From positions 23,042,412-23,106,411 of the forward strand of contig NC_092675.1 of the NCBI RefSeq assembly GCF_964355755.1: DNA of 64,000 nucleotides, read 5' to 3'. The position numbers and the translations under genes are program-made. The notes beneath the pieces were generated by a model. The model did not search any database. It saw nothing but the letters and a program-made list of their open reading frames with translations, and was not told the DNA's origin. Positions 51,030 to 62,279 of this stretch are shown here, piece after piece; the stretch's first letter is position 1, and each line of letters starts with the position of its first letter. The stretch comes from Antedon mediterranea. Its lineage: Eukaryota; Echinodermata; Crinoidea; Comatulida; Antedonidae.

Positions 51030-52065
51030 GAGTGGACATGGATAATTTGTTTACGTCGGTCGAAAGAAAATTAACTTGACTCAAAGCCTGAAATGCTGAG
51101 TAAATTGATGAGACCACTAGCCAACAAAGGATTACGATTGATGGTAAAATTGACTGAAATCTTGAACCGGGATAAAAATAAACTGGAGATCAATTAAAAA
51201 AGAAATAATATTCAGATTGTTGGCTACAAGGAAGAAAAAGGTGAATATATAGAAATTGTTAGTTGACCGAAATGGTTAGACAGTAATATATCTGATTTCA
51301 CTCAACTAGACTCAATTATATTCAAGGTCTTTCTTCAACCGAAACAACAAATTAGATTAAAATATCAAAGATTGAAAAGTAGCAGAATGTTTGGGAGCAA
51401 TTCTCCTGATTTACACTGTCTTCATACATGCTCAACATATCAACTATTGTTCTACACTTTTCAGTGTAAGAACAAATAAAAGAAAAATAGTTTTATGCAG
51501 ATTTCTTAACTTAAGTTATATCATTTCGTTAATTGGATAACAATCCGGATAATAATCGTAATGAGATAATTAACAACTTAAATATCGAGCTGGATATGCG
51601 GTCTTTTACTGAGGAGCTGCGGTAAGCTTCAACATCGTGTTACATATCTATAAGGGTACGTCTAGTTTAAGATTTGTATTGCTCTGCACATGTATAAGAG
51701 CAGATTGATATTTATAAGCACACTGAAACATGTATTGGCAAAACAATTAGGAATAAATTATATTAATAATAATGACGTGTAAAATACTGTGAAGATCCTA
51801 TATTTACACTGTTAACAGTGGAAAATGACAGCTGGAGTATATAGTTCATTGAAAATACATTTTAAAGAAACGAAGGGTATTTCTTTTTATTGTATTGAAT
51901 TTTTTTTTATTAGAGTGTATGTATTATCCGTATATTGACCTTGACCTTAAAAGGAAATTCAAGGTGTCCCATCAGTGTGTACGACGTCCGTTTTCATTTA
52001 TGCTGAAGGCGACACCATTGGATCACCAGTTAAAATTTGTAAGCCATAACTAACATAACTAACTA
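51030..52065. other. Non-coding AT-rich sequence
   Basis: No gene, RNA or repeat family recognised. Confidence 0.4.
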
Positions 52066-52276
52066 GCACTTGCCAGTTCTTATACTATGACGTTATCCAA
52101 ATTCCTTCACCTGCACCGATGAAGGGCTAGTGTTGCCCGAAAGCTCTGCTAACTTTTCTGGCTGTTTTACTTTATCGTTTTGATTTAGCTTTTCGCTTTT
52201 TTTTTGTATCTCCATTGAGATCCAGCCACTGATACCCACAGCATTGTCATTGTTTTCACTAATTTGCCTTTGGATT

Positions 52277-52280
<4 letters not shown>
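52066..52280 (+). repeat. Copy of the AT-tailed dispersed repeat
   Basis: Near-complete match to 23741-23952, ending in GGATTTATA and an AT run. Its last 52 bp form one arm of a palindrome with 52312-52363. Confidence 0.75.
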
Positions 52281-52318
<38 letters not shown>

Positions 52319-52382
52319 CCAAAGGCAAATTAGTGAAAAAAATGACAATGCTGTGGGTATCAGTTCGAACAATACCATGAAA

Positions 52383-52454
52383 GCCCCAGTGGTCTAATGG
52401 TTAGGACATCTGCATATCAAGCAGGCGGTCCGAGTTCGAGTCTCGGTTGGGGCG
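52383..52454 (+). repeat. tRNA-like head of a SINE, intact cloverleaf (ATC anticodon position)
   Basis: A 72-nt cloverleaf: acceptor GCCCCAG/TTGGGGC (one G-T pair), D arm GTC...GAC, anticodon stem TCTGC/GCAGG (one wobble) with loop ATATCAA, and a perfect T arm CCGAG-TTCGAGT-CTCGG. The body resembles tRNA-Glu (GGTCTAATGGTTAGGA), but positions 34-36 read ATC, which would decode GAT. Copies with identical flanks (TTTTTCTCATTCTCACAG) at 6876, 62435, 62690 and, inverted, 55466-56000 show it is the head of a SINE. Confidence 0.7.
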
Positions 52455-52580
52455 ACTTTTTCTCATTCTCACAGATTTCCTCATCTTTATCGTTTCAAAT
52501 TAATTAATTAAATTTCAGTATATCACCGGGCGGTTTAGCATTAATGTTCTTTGCCTCTTGTGTTTATATATATATATATA
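52455..52580 (+). repeat. Body of the tRNA-Glu-like SINE
   Basis: ACTTTTTCTCATTCTCACAG, then TTTCAAATTAATTAATTAAA and TTTCAGTATATCACC, ending at an AT microsatellite (about 52563-52586). The same order occurs downstream of the other tRNA-like heads. Confidence 0.65.
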
Positions 52581-52593
52581 TATATAAAGAAAA

Positions 52594-52632
52594 TTTAGCA
52601 GAGCTTTCGGGCAACACTAGCCCTTCATCATA
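52594..52632 (-). repeat. Fragment of the AT-tailed repeat
   Basis: AGCAGAGCTTTCGGGCAACA and CTAGCCCTTCATCA are the reverse complement of the 5' part of the repeat at 52066. Confidence 0.7.
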
Positions 52633-53244
52633 TGTATATATATATACACATATATATATGATTTATATATATTGATTTGTTTGTTGCAATTTTAATGTCA
52701 CAAAATAGTTATTGATTTTGACCAAAAATTGGATCGCAAAAAATTATCGACTTGATAAAACAGCAATTTAAAACAATCAAAATTTCAAATTGTTTTTTGT
52801 TAATTTTTACGGTTTGTTTTTATTTGAAAGCCCTAGTGGTATGTGTAATTATAAAACAATACATTCCTAATTTCTTTACATTCACAGTTTATGTTATAAT
52901 AGTTGTATTGTATAGGCCTATATTATCATCATGATAGCTACATACTTGTAAATATATATATTTTGTTTCATTTAATATACTTAAATTGTTTTATTTATTG
53001 TAAAATGAGGTTGTCAGATATGGCGCTTGTCATACTGACTCTTTGTCAAAAGTCTGTGATCACATTGCTTAATGTTAGAACTAGCATGCTATCAGAATAA
53101 AATAATACATTAAGTAAAATAATATTTAAACGAATACTACACCCGGTAGGTAACGAAACACAATAATGTTCACAAATTAAACTACGAATAGTCCTATCAT
53201 GCTACATATATATCATAATAGACTAAAACGTATTCTAGCCATAT

Positions 53245-56200
53245 TCATTCAGCACCTGTTGTTACTTCTGTTTCTGTTTCTTCATCAACTTTAGCTTCTG
53301 TTTGGGTTGTTTCTTCAGTTTCTTTTCCTGGATCGTCATTAGTTTCTGCGTCTGCTGTGTCAACCGTTAATGTTTCTTCTTCAGTAGTTGTAGGACTCTC
53401 TGTTTCATCTGTTTCCTCTTTGTCTTTGTCTTCATCCGTAGGCTCAATCACAACATCTCCCGTATCTGTCCAACCTGTTTCTTCACCAAAATCAGCTTCT
53501 ATTTCGGTTTTTTCTTCAGTTTCTTTTCCAGGATCGTCAGTAGTTTCTCTGTCAACCGTTAATGTTTCTTTGTCTTTCTCTTCATCAGTAGGCTCAATCA
53601 CAACATCTCCCGTATCTGTCACACCTGTTGTTACCTCTGATTCTGTTTCTTCACCAACCTCAGCTTCTCTTTCGGTTGTTTTTTCAGTTTCTCTTCCAGG
53701 ATCGTCAGTAGTTTCTGTGTCTGCTGTGTCAACCGTTAATGTTTCTCCTTCAGTAGTTGTAAGACTCTCTGTTTCATCTGTTTCCTCTTTGTCTTTCTCT
53801 TCATCCGTAGGCTCAATCACAACATCTCCCGTATCTGTCCCACCTGTTTCTTCACCAACATCAGCTTCTATTTTGGTTGTTTCTTCAGTTTCTTTTCCAG
53901 GATTGTCAGTAGTTTCTCTGTCAACCGTTAAAGTTTTTTTGTCTTTCTCTTCATCAGTAGGATCAATCCCAACATCTCCCGTATCTGTCCCACCTGTTGT
54001 TACCTCTGTTTCGGTTTCTTCACCAACATCAGCTTCTATTTCGGTTGTTTCTTCAGTTTCTTTTCCAGGATCGTCAGTAGTTTCTGTGTCAACCGTTAAT
54101 GTTTCTTTGTCTTTCTCTTCATCAGTAGGCTCAATCACAACATCTCCCGTATCTGTCCCGCCTGTTGTTACCTCTGTTTCTGTTTCTTCACCAACATCAG
54201 CTTCTATTTTGGTTGTTTTTTCAGTTTCTTTTCCAGGATCGTCAGTAGTTTCTGTGTCAACCGTTAATGTTTCTTTGTCTTTCTCTTCATCAGTAGGCTC
54301 AATCACAACATCTCCCGTATCTGTCCCACCTGTTGTTACCTCTGTTTCTGTTTCTTCACCAACATCAGCTTCTATTTCGGTTGTTTTTTCAGTTTCTCTT
54401 CCAGGATCGTCAGTAGTTTCTGTGTCTACTGTGTCATCCGTTAATGTTTCTCCTTCAGTAGTTGAAAGAATGTCTGTTTCATCTGTTTCCTCTTTGTCTT
54501 TCTCTTCATCAGTAGGCTCAATCACAACAACATCTCCATTATCTGTCCCATCTGTTGATACTTCTGTTTCTGTTTCTTCACCAACCTCAGCTTCTCTTTC
54601 GGTTGTGTCTTCAGTTTCTTTTCCAGGATTGTCAGTAGTTTCTGTGTCTACTGTGTCAACCGTTGTTTCTTCTTCCGTAGTTTCATCTTTGTCTTCTTCA
54701 GTAACATCCTCAGGGACAACTTCAGCTGTACATTCTCTAGGTAATGGTATCGTAGGATCTAGTATTTAATAGAGTTACATATTGTTTATACATTGCTTTA
54801 TCTTGTATTTATGAAATTGAATTTTAACAACGTATTATTAACTTTAAATTTAATCAATGAAGGATACTGTTTTTAACAACTTTGACAAAATTCCTTTTTA
54901 AAATGTTAATGATGTAGGAAGGATTAAAACCTTGTTTGAAAGACAGAGTGAATATTCCTTTTTCATAGGCTACAACATGAATCAATACATTAAATGCTCT
55001 TGTAATTGTATTATAGCTGAGCCATATTTCAAATATTGTATTTTCGAATAATGAATGCTTTCCTGAAAATACTAATCTTATTTTTAAACTGTTTGTTGAA
55101 TAATTGTTTTATTATGTCATAAAATGTATTCACGTTTGTCAAAAGTAGATCTAAAGTGTACAACGTACAGCATTTAGAATATACTAACCAAATTCGCACA
55201 GTATCTGTATGTGCCTTTCACATGGTATTGCAAACCACTGTCCTAAATTAACTTTCATTGCGGCACATAGGTCTCCTCTTTGTGGTTCTCCATTTGTCCA
55301 CGCTGAAAGTAATGTAAAATTATATATATAGGCAAATTACTGAAAAATGACAATGCTGTGGGAATCAGTGACTGGATCTCAATAGAGATACAAAAAAAAA
55401 GCGAAAAGTTAAATCAAAACGATAAAGTAAAACAGCCTGAAAAGTTAGCAGAGCTTTTGGGCAACCGCCCGGTGATGTACTGAAATGTAATTAATTAATT
55501 TGAAACGATAAGATGAGGAAATCTGTGACAATGAGAAAAATCACCCCAACCGAGACTCGAACCCAGACCTTCTGCTTGATATGCAGCTGTCCTAACCATT
55601 AGACCACTGTGGCTTTCATAGTATTGTTCAAACTCGATTGGATAGCGACTATTTAACATTCTCGGCGTGGTACGATGGAAGAGCACTAGTCCCTCAATTG
55701 TACGCACGCGCACCAGAGATCATATTGAAACGCCCTCATCTTTCAGTATTTTATTCATGAGGCGGGATCTCAGAGGAGAGACACTTTTATATACATAAAC
55801 ATCACAGGCAAAGAATAAATTCTGAAATACTGAAATTTAAGTAATTATTTAAAACGATAACGATGGAAAAGGATGAGGAAATCTATGAGAATGAGAACCC
55901 CCGCCCCAACCGAGAACCCGGAACCTCCTGCTTGATATGCAGATGTCCTAACCATTAGACCACGTGGGCTTTCATGGTAATCTCGATTGGATAGCGACTC
56001 TTTAAAATTCTCGGCGTGGTATGGCGGAACAGCAATAGTCCCAAGAGTCTCTATCCAATCGAGTTTGAACAATACCATGAAAGCCTTTTGAGTATTAGTT
56101 GTGGAATGCGTTATTGTCACCTCACCCACAATCTAAGGAACAACTCAATGTCATAATTATATAAAGGAACATGCTTTGTTTAGTGCAATACCTTCAAATC

Positions 56201-56822
56201 GTGATGTCTCTTCAGTTGGAATCCAACGATATTCATCAACCTGTGAAATGTAACGGTAGCCTATCCAGATAAGCTTCGTTCTGTAACCATCGTCAATAAG
56301 TCTTTCTTGCAAAAAGTCGTTTTCATCTTGAGACGATATGACAACAGGCCTGGCATTGCATCTTTCCTCGTTACATTGTGCGGCAATGCCCTCAAACGGA
56401 TTTGCGTTTGCCACAAAGAAACAATTATTTCCATAACTGTAGGTTTGAGCCGGACATTCTGTGAAATTAATAACACAAATAATGTTTCAATATCTAATAA
56501 TGTTCCCATGTTATTGTCTAATATAAATGTGTATTTTTTTTTTATCACGACAGGGTTAGCAAATATAAATTGCTCCGATACTCTTTAATGTCTTTAATGG
56601 AGGAAAGTGCTTAGGTTAGGAAAGTTTATTTCGCCGTTTTTGTCATTACCAAAAAGGCAGCTTCACAAGGAAATAAGATATCTTGCTATGTTACCATGAT
56701 TATAATGGTAGCTGCATGAAGATGTGGATTGATTTGAGTTCAGCCCGACGACAAAAATACAATGATAAAAATGTCTTACCTATCATAGATTCTGGCGTCC
56801 TTTTCTCTATTCTATAGTTAAC
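53245..56822 (-). CDS. Partial paralogue of the giant lectin gene: linker, one CTLD and a shorter acidic tail
   Basis: Exons (minus): 56822-56780 (linker VNYRIEKRTPESMI), 56458-56192 (CTLD first half, ECPAQTYSYGNNCFFV to SRFEG), 55302-55189 (second half, AWTNGEPQRGDLCAAM to ILCEF) and 54758-53245 (acidic region). Splice sites, phases and exon lengths (43, 267 and 114 nt) are the same as in the large gene. The acidic exon begins DPTIPLPRECTAEVVPED and has about 503 codons of units such as TETTDDPGKETEETTEIEAD, ending TEVTTGAE and a stop at 53247-53245. It has no CTLD 2 or 3 and no cystine-knot domain. The intron between the CTLD halves has grown from 215 to 889 bp through SINE insertions. All frames are open, so this may be an expressed shorter paralogue; its first exon is uncertain (see 57551-57658). 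Confidence 0.7.
55322..55466 (-). repeat. Inverted copy of the AT-tailed repeat in the paralogue intron
   Basis: GGCAAATTACTGAAAAATGA, CAATGCTGTGGGAATCAGTG and GTTAGCAGAGCTTTTGGGCA are the reverse complement of the 23741 family. Confidence 0.75.
55467..56085 (-). repeat. Two inverted tRNA-Glu-like SINE copies in the paralogue intron
   Basis: Each copy has, on the minus strand, a tRNA-like head (about 55615-55545 and 55975-55900) with GGTCTAATGGTTAGGACA-type D arm and a CTGCATATCAAGCAG-type anticodon arm, plus the TTAATTAAT body. Upstream blocks TCGCTATCCAATCGAG and GAGGGACTAGTGCT-like sequence also match the copy at 62280-62580. Confidence 0.7.
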
Positions 56823-56969
56823 CTATATAATATAAATATATACACAGTAATAGATATTTAATCACCTTGAAACAGCAATGTAATGTAACAAGCTCAATTA
56901 TAGCACCTAACTCTTAAAGAAAGTTAAGCTACTCTATAACCTAAATACTCTTTTCCTATATTAAGTGAG

Positions 56970-57063
56970 TCAAGTGGCCGAGCGGTTAAGGCAGGATCAC
57001 CGTTTTACCATGCATCGATTCGAGGCCGTCTAGCTCCTAGTTCTGGTGGTGGAGGAACAAGTC
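56970..57063 (+). repeat. tRNA-like sequence shared with 40818-40905
   Basis: AAGTGGCCGAGCGGTTAAGG and CGATTCGAGGCC, followed by CTCCTAGTTCTGGTGGTGGA as in the other block. It marks the outer end of homology between the two lectin loci. Confidence 0.5.
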
Positions 57064-57084
57064 TTCAGATAATAGTGGGGAACC

Positions 57085-57345
57085 TAATGTTCCAAATATC
57101 AATTCCGTGAGATTTTAATGCTCAAGTTGAGTTCTTGGCAGTTTTGGAATCCTTAAGACTAGTAGAATTCATTGCAACTAGGGGCCAATTTTCCCGACCT
57201 AATTTGGCCGCCATCTTGGATTTCAAAATGGCCACCATTATTTAAAACTGATAGTAGCTCCTATTTTAAACCTCGTACGAAAGTGACAAATCTTACAAGA
57301 TTATGATAAATCAGTCCAATGGTACAATTTATATATTAGTGGGGA
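57085..57345 (+). repeat. Third copy of the arm-end segment of the inverted duplication
   Basis: GGGGAACCTAATGTTCCAAA, CTCAAGTTGAGTTCTTGGCA, GGCCGCCATCTTGGATTTCA and TGATAGTAGCTCCTATTTTA also occur at 58200-58456 (inverted) and 59127-59375 (direct). Confidence 0.75.
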
Positions 57346-57550
57346 ACCTAATGTTTCAAATATCAACTTCATGAGATTTTAATTTTTTTTATTAATATAA
57401 TTATTATAATAATAATATAATATTATTACAATCATATATAATTCTCAAAATTTACTGACAATGCAATACAAATAATATGTCAAACAACAATAACAATTAT
57501 TTTAACAATATTTATCTAAAGTTTAACTTCAAAGACGAATAAAAACATAC

Positions 57551-57658
57551 CCTAAGTCCAATGATGTATTTACCAGGAATTGGTTTCTTGGCTTTGCGTA
57601 ATGGTGCTAGGGTAGCACTGGCGACAACCACCAACAAGAGAAGACAAAATACACGCAT
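57551..57658 (-). CDS. Exon: signal peptide and start of a subtilase-type propeptide
   Basis: ATG at 57658-57656 opens MRVFCLLLLVVVASATLAPL, then RKAKKPIPGKYIIGLR, ending at CTTAGG|GTATGT in phase 0 (36 codons). The acceptor is TTGTTCTAG|ACTACATC, 8 nt before the ATG. A strong signal peptide followed by basic residues and IPGKYII resembles the start of the inhibitor I9 prodomain of secreted subtilisin/proteinase K-like proteases, which typically begins 'xPGxYIVxL'. No protease catalytic exons are visible in the window. The donor phase would allow splicing to the linker exon at 56822-56780. Confidence 0.6.
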
Positions 57659-57956
57659 GATGTAGTCTAGAACAAAACGAACATTTAAACAAAATTGGTA
57701 CAAATTACAATGTTATTTGTAAATTACACATTTTATATTATTCAAAAATCAATAAACATTAAACCTAAACTGGACTATGAATAATATTGACTGAAATGAC
57801 GACATCAATAAATACCTAGTATAGATGTCAATAAGATGATCAATCAAATCAACAAAACAATATGCAATGAACTTAAAACTTAAAACTTGAAATTAGGTAT
57901 GTCTAAATTAATACTATTACGAAAGAACCAATAACTGATCCTGTTGTTTGGCCTAC

Positions 57957-58022
57957 CTGATCAAATCTTGTCCTATAATGTGATTGAGAATGATGGTCCG
58001 ACGAGCTGCTGTCCTTTAAATA
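57957..58022 (-). promoter_or_regulatory. Candidate TATA box and 5' UTR exon for the signal-peptide exon
   Basis: On the minus strand a TATTTAAAGG box (58022-58013) is followed by GACAGCAGCTCGTC and then TTTGATCAG|GTAGGC, a good splice donor (exon end 57957). This gives a short non-coding first exon about 290 bp upstream of the signal-peptide exon. The region is absent from the right arm of the inverted duplication. Confidence 0.45.
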
Positions 58023-58456
58023 CTTCATTCTGTCCAGAGGCGTGGTAATCAATGGTACAATTTATAATAATAGCATATGGCAGCCATATTTTGATGATTA
58101 AATACATAAATGCATACATTATATACGTTTTTATTGGCGGCCATCTTGGAATTTAATGTGGTTGCCATATGCTATTTTTATAAATTGTAGCGTTGGACTA
58201 ATTTATCATAATATAGTAAGATTTGTCACACACATTACGTTCGTACGTGGTTTAAAATAGGAGCTATACTATCAGTTTTGAGTAAAAAATAGGGGCCATT
58301 TTGAAATCCAAGATGGCGGCCAAAGTAGGGATGGGAAAAATAGTCCCCAGTTGCAATGAATTATACTAGTCCTAAGGATTCCAAAACTGCCAAGAACTCA
58401 ACTTGAGCATTAAAATGTCATGGAATTACATTAGGTTCCCCACTATTAGGAAAAAT

Positions 58457-59126
58457 CTGCATATCAAGCAAACTGTTCCGGTTTCGAATTTCGATTTTGG
58501 TGACTTTTCGATCTTTATCGTTTTGAATTTTTCTGTGCCTGTGATGAGTATATGTATAATATAAATATAAATTGAATTGAATAGATATACAAATATTTTA
58601 ATATTGATGTATAAAGTTATTTTAAATCTTTTTATTAGTATAGATATATACTTTAAAAAAAAGTTTTACGTCCGGGTAAGAAGAGCCAAAATACTTTTTT
58701 GGACTTGCACAGTGTATGGACTCTAACCTTACGGTTTTAATTAATTTTTATCGTATTTTTATTGCCATTTTGTTACTTATTTTATATATTTAAATTACTT
58801 TTTTTGTATTTTTTAAATGTAAAATAACGAATGTAAATATGGTTTTAAAAACATCAAAATCCATCATTTTATGTATTATACAGCAAATTTTTTTATCACA
58901 ACTACTTTTAACGTTGTAACATATAAACGAGAGGAAAAAATATGCTTAAACAATATATTATTTATAACAGAGTATGATAATAAAAGTTTAAAAAAGTTAA
59001 TAGTCCTGTTTCTGTTTTTTATTTATTATTATCGGTTGATAACCATTATGTTAGTCAGGATCTTTTTTTTTTTTTTTTTTGGTTATCAGCAACTTTTATT
59101 GCGGATAACCCTTATTATTGTCATAA
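58457..59126. other. Spacer between inverted arms
   Basis: AT-rich, with a fragment resembling a SINE body (ATCTGCATATCAAGCA near 58456) and long T runs. No gene. Confidence 0.45.
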
Positions 59127-59943
59127 TGGGGAACCTAATGTAATGCCGTGAGATTTTAATGCTCAAGTTGAGTTCTTGGCAGTTTTGGAATCCTAGTAGA
59201 ATTCATTGCAACTGGGGGCCAATTTTTCCCGACCGTACTTTGGCCACCATCTTTGATTTCAAAATGGCCCCTATTTTTTACTCAAAACTGATAGTAGCTC
59301 CTATTTTAAACCACGTACGAACGTAATGTGTGTGACAAATCTTACAATATTATTATAAATCAGTCCAATGGTACAATTTATAAAAATAGCATATGGCAAC
59401 CACATTGAATTCCAAGATTGCCGCCAATAAAAACGTATATAATATATACATTTATGTATTTAATCATCAATATATGGCTGCCATATGCTATTATTATAAA
59501 TTGTACCATTTGATTTGATCATCTTATTGAAATCTATACTAGGTATTTATTGATGTCGTCATTTCAGTCAATATTATTCATAGTCCAGTCTAGGTTTAAT
59601 GTTTATTGATTTTTGAATAATATAAAATGTTTAATTTACAAATAACATTTAACAATAACATCAAACAAATTTGTACCATTTTTTTTTTAAATGTTCATTT
59701 TGTTCTAGACTACATCATGTGTGTATTTTGTCTTCTCTTGTTGGTGGTTGTCGCCAGTGCTACCCTAGCACCATTACGCAAAGCCAAGAAACCAATTCCT
59801 GGTAAATACATCAATGGACTTAGGATATGTTTTTATTCGCCTTTAAAGTTAAACTTTAGATAAACATTTGTTAAAATAATTTTTATTGTTGTTTGACATA
59901 TTTATATTGCATTGGAAGTACATTTTTGAGAATTATATATGAA
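59127..59943 (+). repeat. Right arm of the inverted duplication
   Basis: Reverse-complement match to 57433-58456, with an internal deletion that removes the candidate promoter and 5' UTR exon. Confidence 0.85.
59717..59824 (+). pseudogene. Decayed copy of the signal peptide/propeptide exon
   Basis: ATGTGTGTATTTTGTCTTCT opens MCVFCLLLLVVVASATLAPL and RKAKKPIPGKYINGLR, with two substitutions relative to the left arm. The splice donor has changed from GG|GTATGT to GG|ATATGT, and the upstream non-coding exon is deleted. The reading frame then runs a few residues into intron sequence before a stop. The acceptor TTCTAG remains. Confidence 0.7.
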
Positions 59944-61429
59944 CATATATACTTATTATGAAGTAGTACTTAGTTGGTAGGAACAGATTGCTAGCCTTGT
60001 CTTCATACTTCTCTGTATCCTGAGATACACGAGACTGTCATCTGTGCGTGTTTTCTTTCTTCTTCTTTCTTTCCACGATTTTTGCGGCGGACAGCATATC
60101 TCCAAATATTTGTGAACATAACTTTGCATAACTATGTCAAAAGATTGACTTTGAAGTGTAGATGTACAGCCAAGCTTTTTGACGACTTTATGAATTTCTA
60201 TGAATAATCATAACTTTAGAACAAACAAATATTTTTTAAGGAAACTTAATGAAATTTATAATTCATATCATTCAAATCCATATCATGGGGAAAATTTCTA
60301 TGGAGTAAAAAAAGCGGGTTCAAACGAAATTTCGCGCGTAAAAATTAATTTCTAATAAATTTTGAGATTTTTCACGTTTTGCGCACAGCTCGTACAAAGC
60401 GTAGAAACATGTTTATTTGCAATTGATTTTTGTTTTTCTTACCGTACCTTCTGTAGAAGATTTCATTCAAGTTCATGAACTTTAATTGCAAAATAATAAC
60501 TCTTCAGGATGGCAGGTTACCCCGTTTTTTAAAATGTATTATGGAAGCTAATGAGTTGTAGATATCAATTCATTTACATTTCCTACCTACAAGGATGTTT
60601 TGACTTCACCATAATATGGCCACTCGAATTTTAGAAATTGATTTTTGTTCTCTTTTGTAGGCCTACTCGTTAATCCCATTTAAAGATGTATTGTCCCTTT
60701 GAATAATTCCAAAAAAAATAAAAAATAACAAGATTTCGAAAAAAGGTGGATCATTTTGAAGTATCATAATAGTTATTAAGTTTCACCTAAAATTAATCGA
60801 AAAAAAATCATTTAACTGAAATACGTACAGACGTTTTTTTGATCAAAACATATCCCATAATGAAACGCGCTTGTTTGGCTACTCGGTATGCATAATCATA
60901 AAACTTCCTGGCGATCTGTGTGAAAACACCTTCTCAACCGTGACGAGTTGTAACAATCTTGAAATCTTTGTTTACTTTCGCTCGCGACGATTTTCCAGAC
61001 GAAATGTAATCAAACTAATTTACCTGTTAGTTACGTAAACTTGTTTTGTTTGGCTCGAATTTTCGACTTAAAGTGAATAACTTTAATATTACTTTGATAT
61101 GGCCAATTTAAATTTAGAATATTTTGACATTCATTTTTTGTGTTTCAAATACATCTTTAATAAAGCGCATCGCGCTAAAGCGTTCCAAATTTTCTCCTAC
61201 ATTTTTATATGTTCTTGCTAAATCAATTTTCTTGATGAGTTAAAAACATTTATATTTTTATTACGTCGTCGTATAAAAAAAAAATAGAGTGAGTTACGTG
61301 AGTTACTTAATTTCATCTATACAGTATATTTTAATCTGTTATATCTCATCGGAATGAAAAGTGACCTACGTGATTAAACGTATTATGGAAGTTGTTGAAT
61401 TGTAGATATGAATTCATATATAAATCACA
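59944..61429. other. Non-coding, no gene seen
   Basis: Contains the short block AAAGATGTATTGTCCC (near 60682), whose core also occurs around 45125, 45385 (inverted) and 61150 (inverted), suggesting an old dispersed repeat. No coding evidence. Confidence 0.4.
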
Positions 61430-61890
61430 CTGTCAAATTATTGAAGCAGTGCTCATATTTGGAACATGATCTCATAATCGCGTCAAGCATAGCTCATCAG
61501 CTCGCGGTGAAATTTCCATAATTTTAATTGTATGAAAAAATGTCGCTGGCGGGATTCGAACCTGCGATCTCTCGCTTACAAGTCGAGTATCATACCACTA
61601 GGCCACAGAGCCAGATTTTCACCCACCTGATACATTCTCTCATACAACAAACGTACTCACAATCAGTGGAGGCTTAACTAGTCAGAATAAATTCCAACTT
61701 TAATACGCAACGGTTTAAAACAAATAATATTGTGTACATGTATTGTGTTGCGTAGCACTGTGTAAATTATATATAAATCATACTGTCAAATTATTGAAAC
61801 GGCGGGATTCGCCGATGAGGTATGCTCGACTGCGTGATTATAAGATCATGTTCCGAATATGAGCACTGTTTCAATAATTTATATACAGTG
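61430..61890 (-). repeat. Inverted copy of the tRNA-Pro-like SINE with foldback ends
   Basis: The minus-strand tRNA-like head lies at about 61612-61540 (GGGATTCGAACCTGCGATCT and ACCACTAGGCCACAGAG on the plus strand). Flanks match 7237-7520, including AATCAGTGGAGGCTTAAC and GCGTAGCACTGTGTAAATTA. Both ends carry the CAAATTATTGAA/TTCAATAATTT foldback, as in the 7041-7303 copy. Confidence 0.7.
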
Positions 61891-62279
61891 TAGCATAGAT
61901 GAAATTACAAGACCCATCTTTTTTTAAATCCAATTATTAACACGATGACGTCATCAAATTGACGTATAAAGATTAACTATAGTAGAAGATAGTATCTGAA
62001 TAAACACACTAATGAAAATTTGAAGGATTTTGGGCACGTAAAAGTTAGATGCGTTGTTGTCTTTTAAAGGCGATGAGCTTTTACGAAAGAGATGAAAATC
62101 TGACTTTTTGAATTTAACTGGCCATTATGATGACGTCATGACATCAGATAGACAACATTTGTATATGAATTCATATATAAATCATACTGTCAAATTATTG
62201 AAACGGTGCTCATAGAAATTACCAGAATGTTTCACCAGATACATGTGATGTTTATATAAATAAAAGTATCTCTTCTGAG

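Larger units (their letters stand above)
57433..58456 (-). repeat. Left arm of a large inverted duplication
   Basis: Its reverse complement matches 59127-59943 over most of its length, including a signal-peptide exon and non-coding flanks. The left arm has about 165 bp not present in the right arm (about 57870-58050), which include a candidate promoter and 5' UTR exon. Confidence 0.85.
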
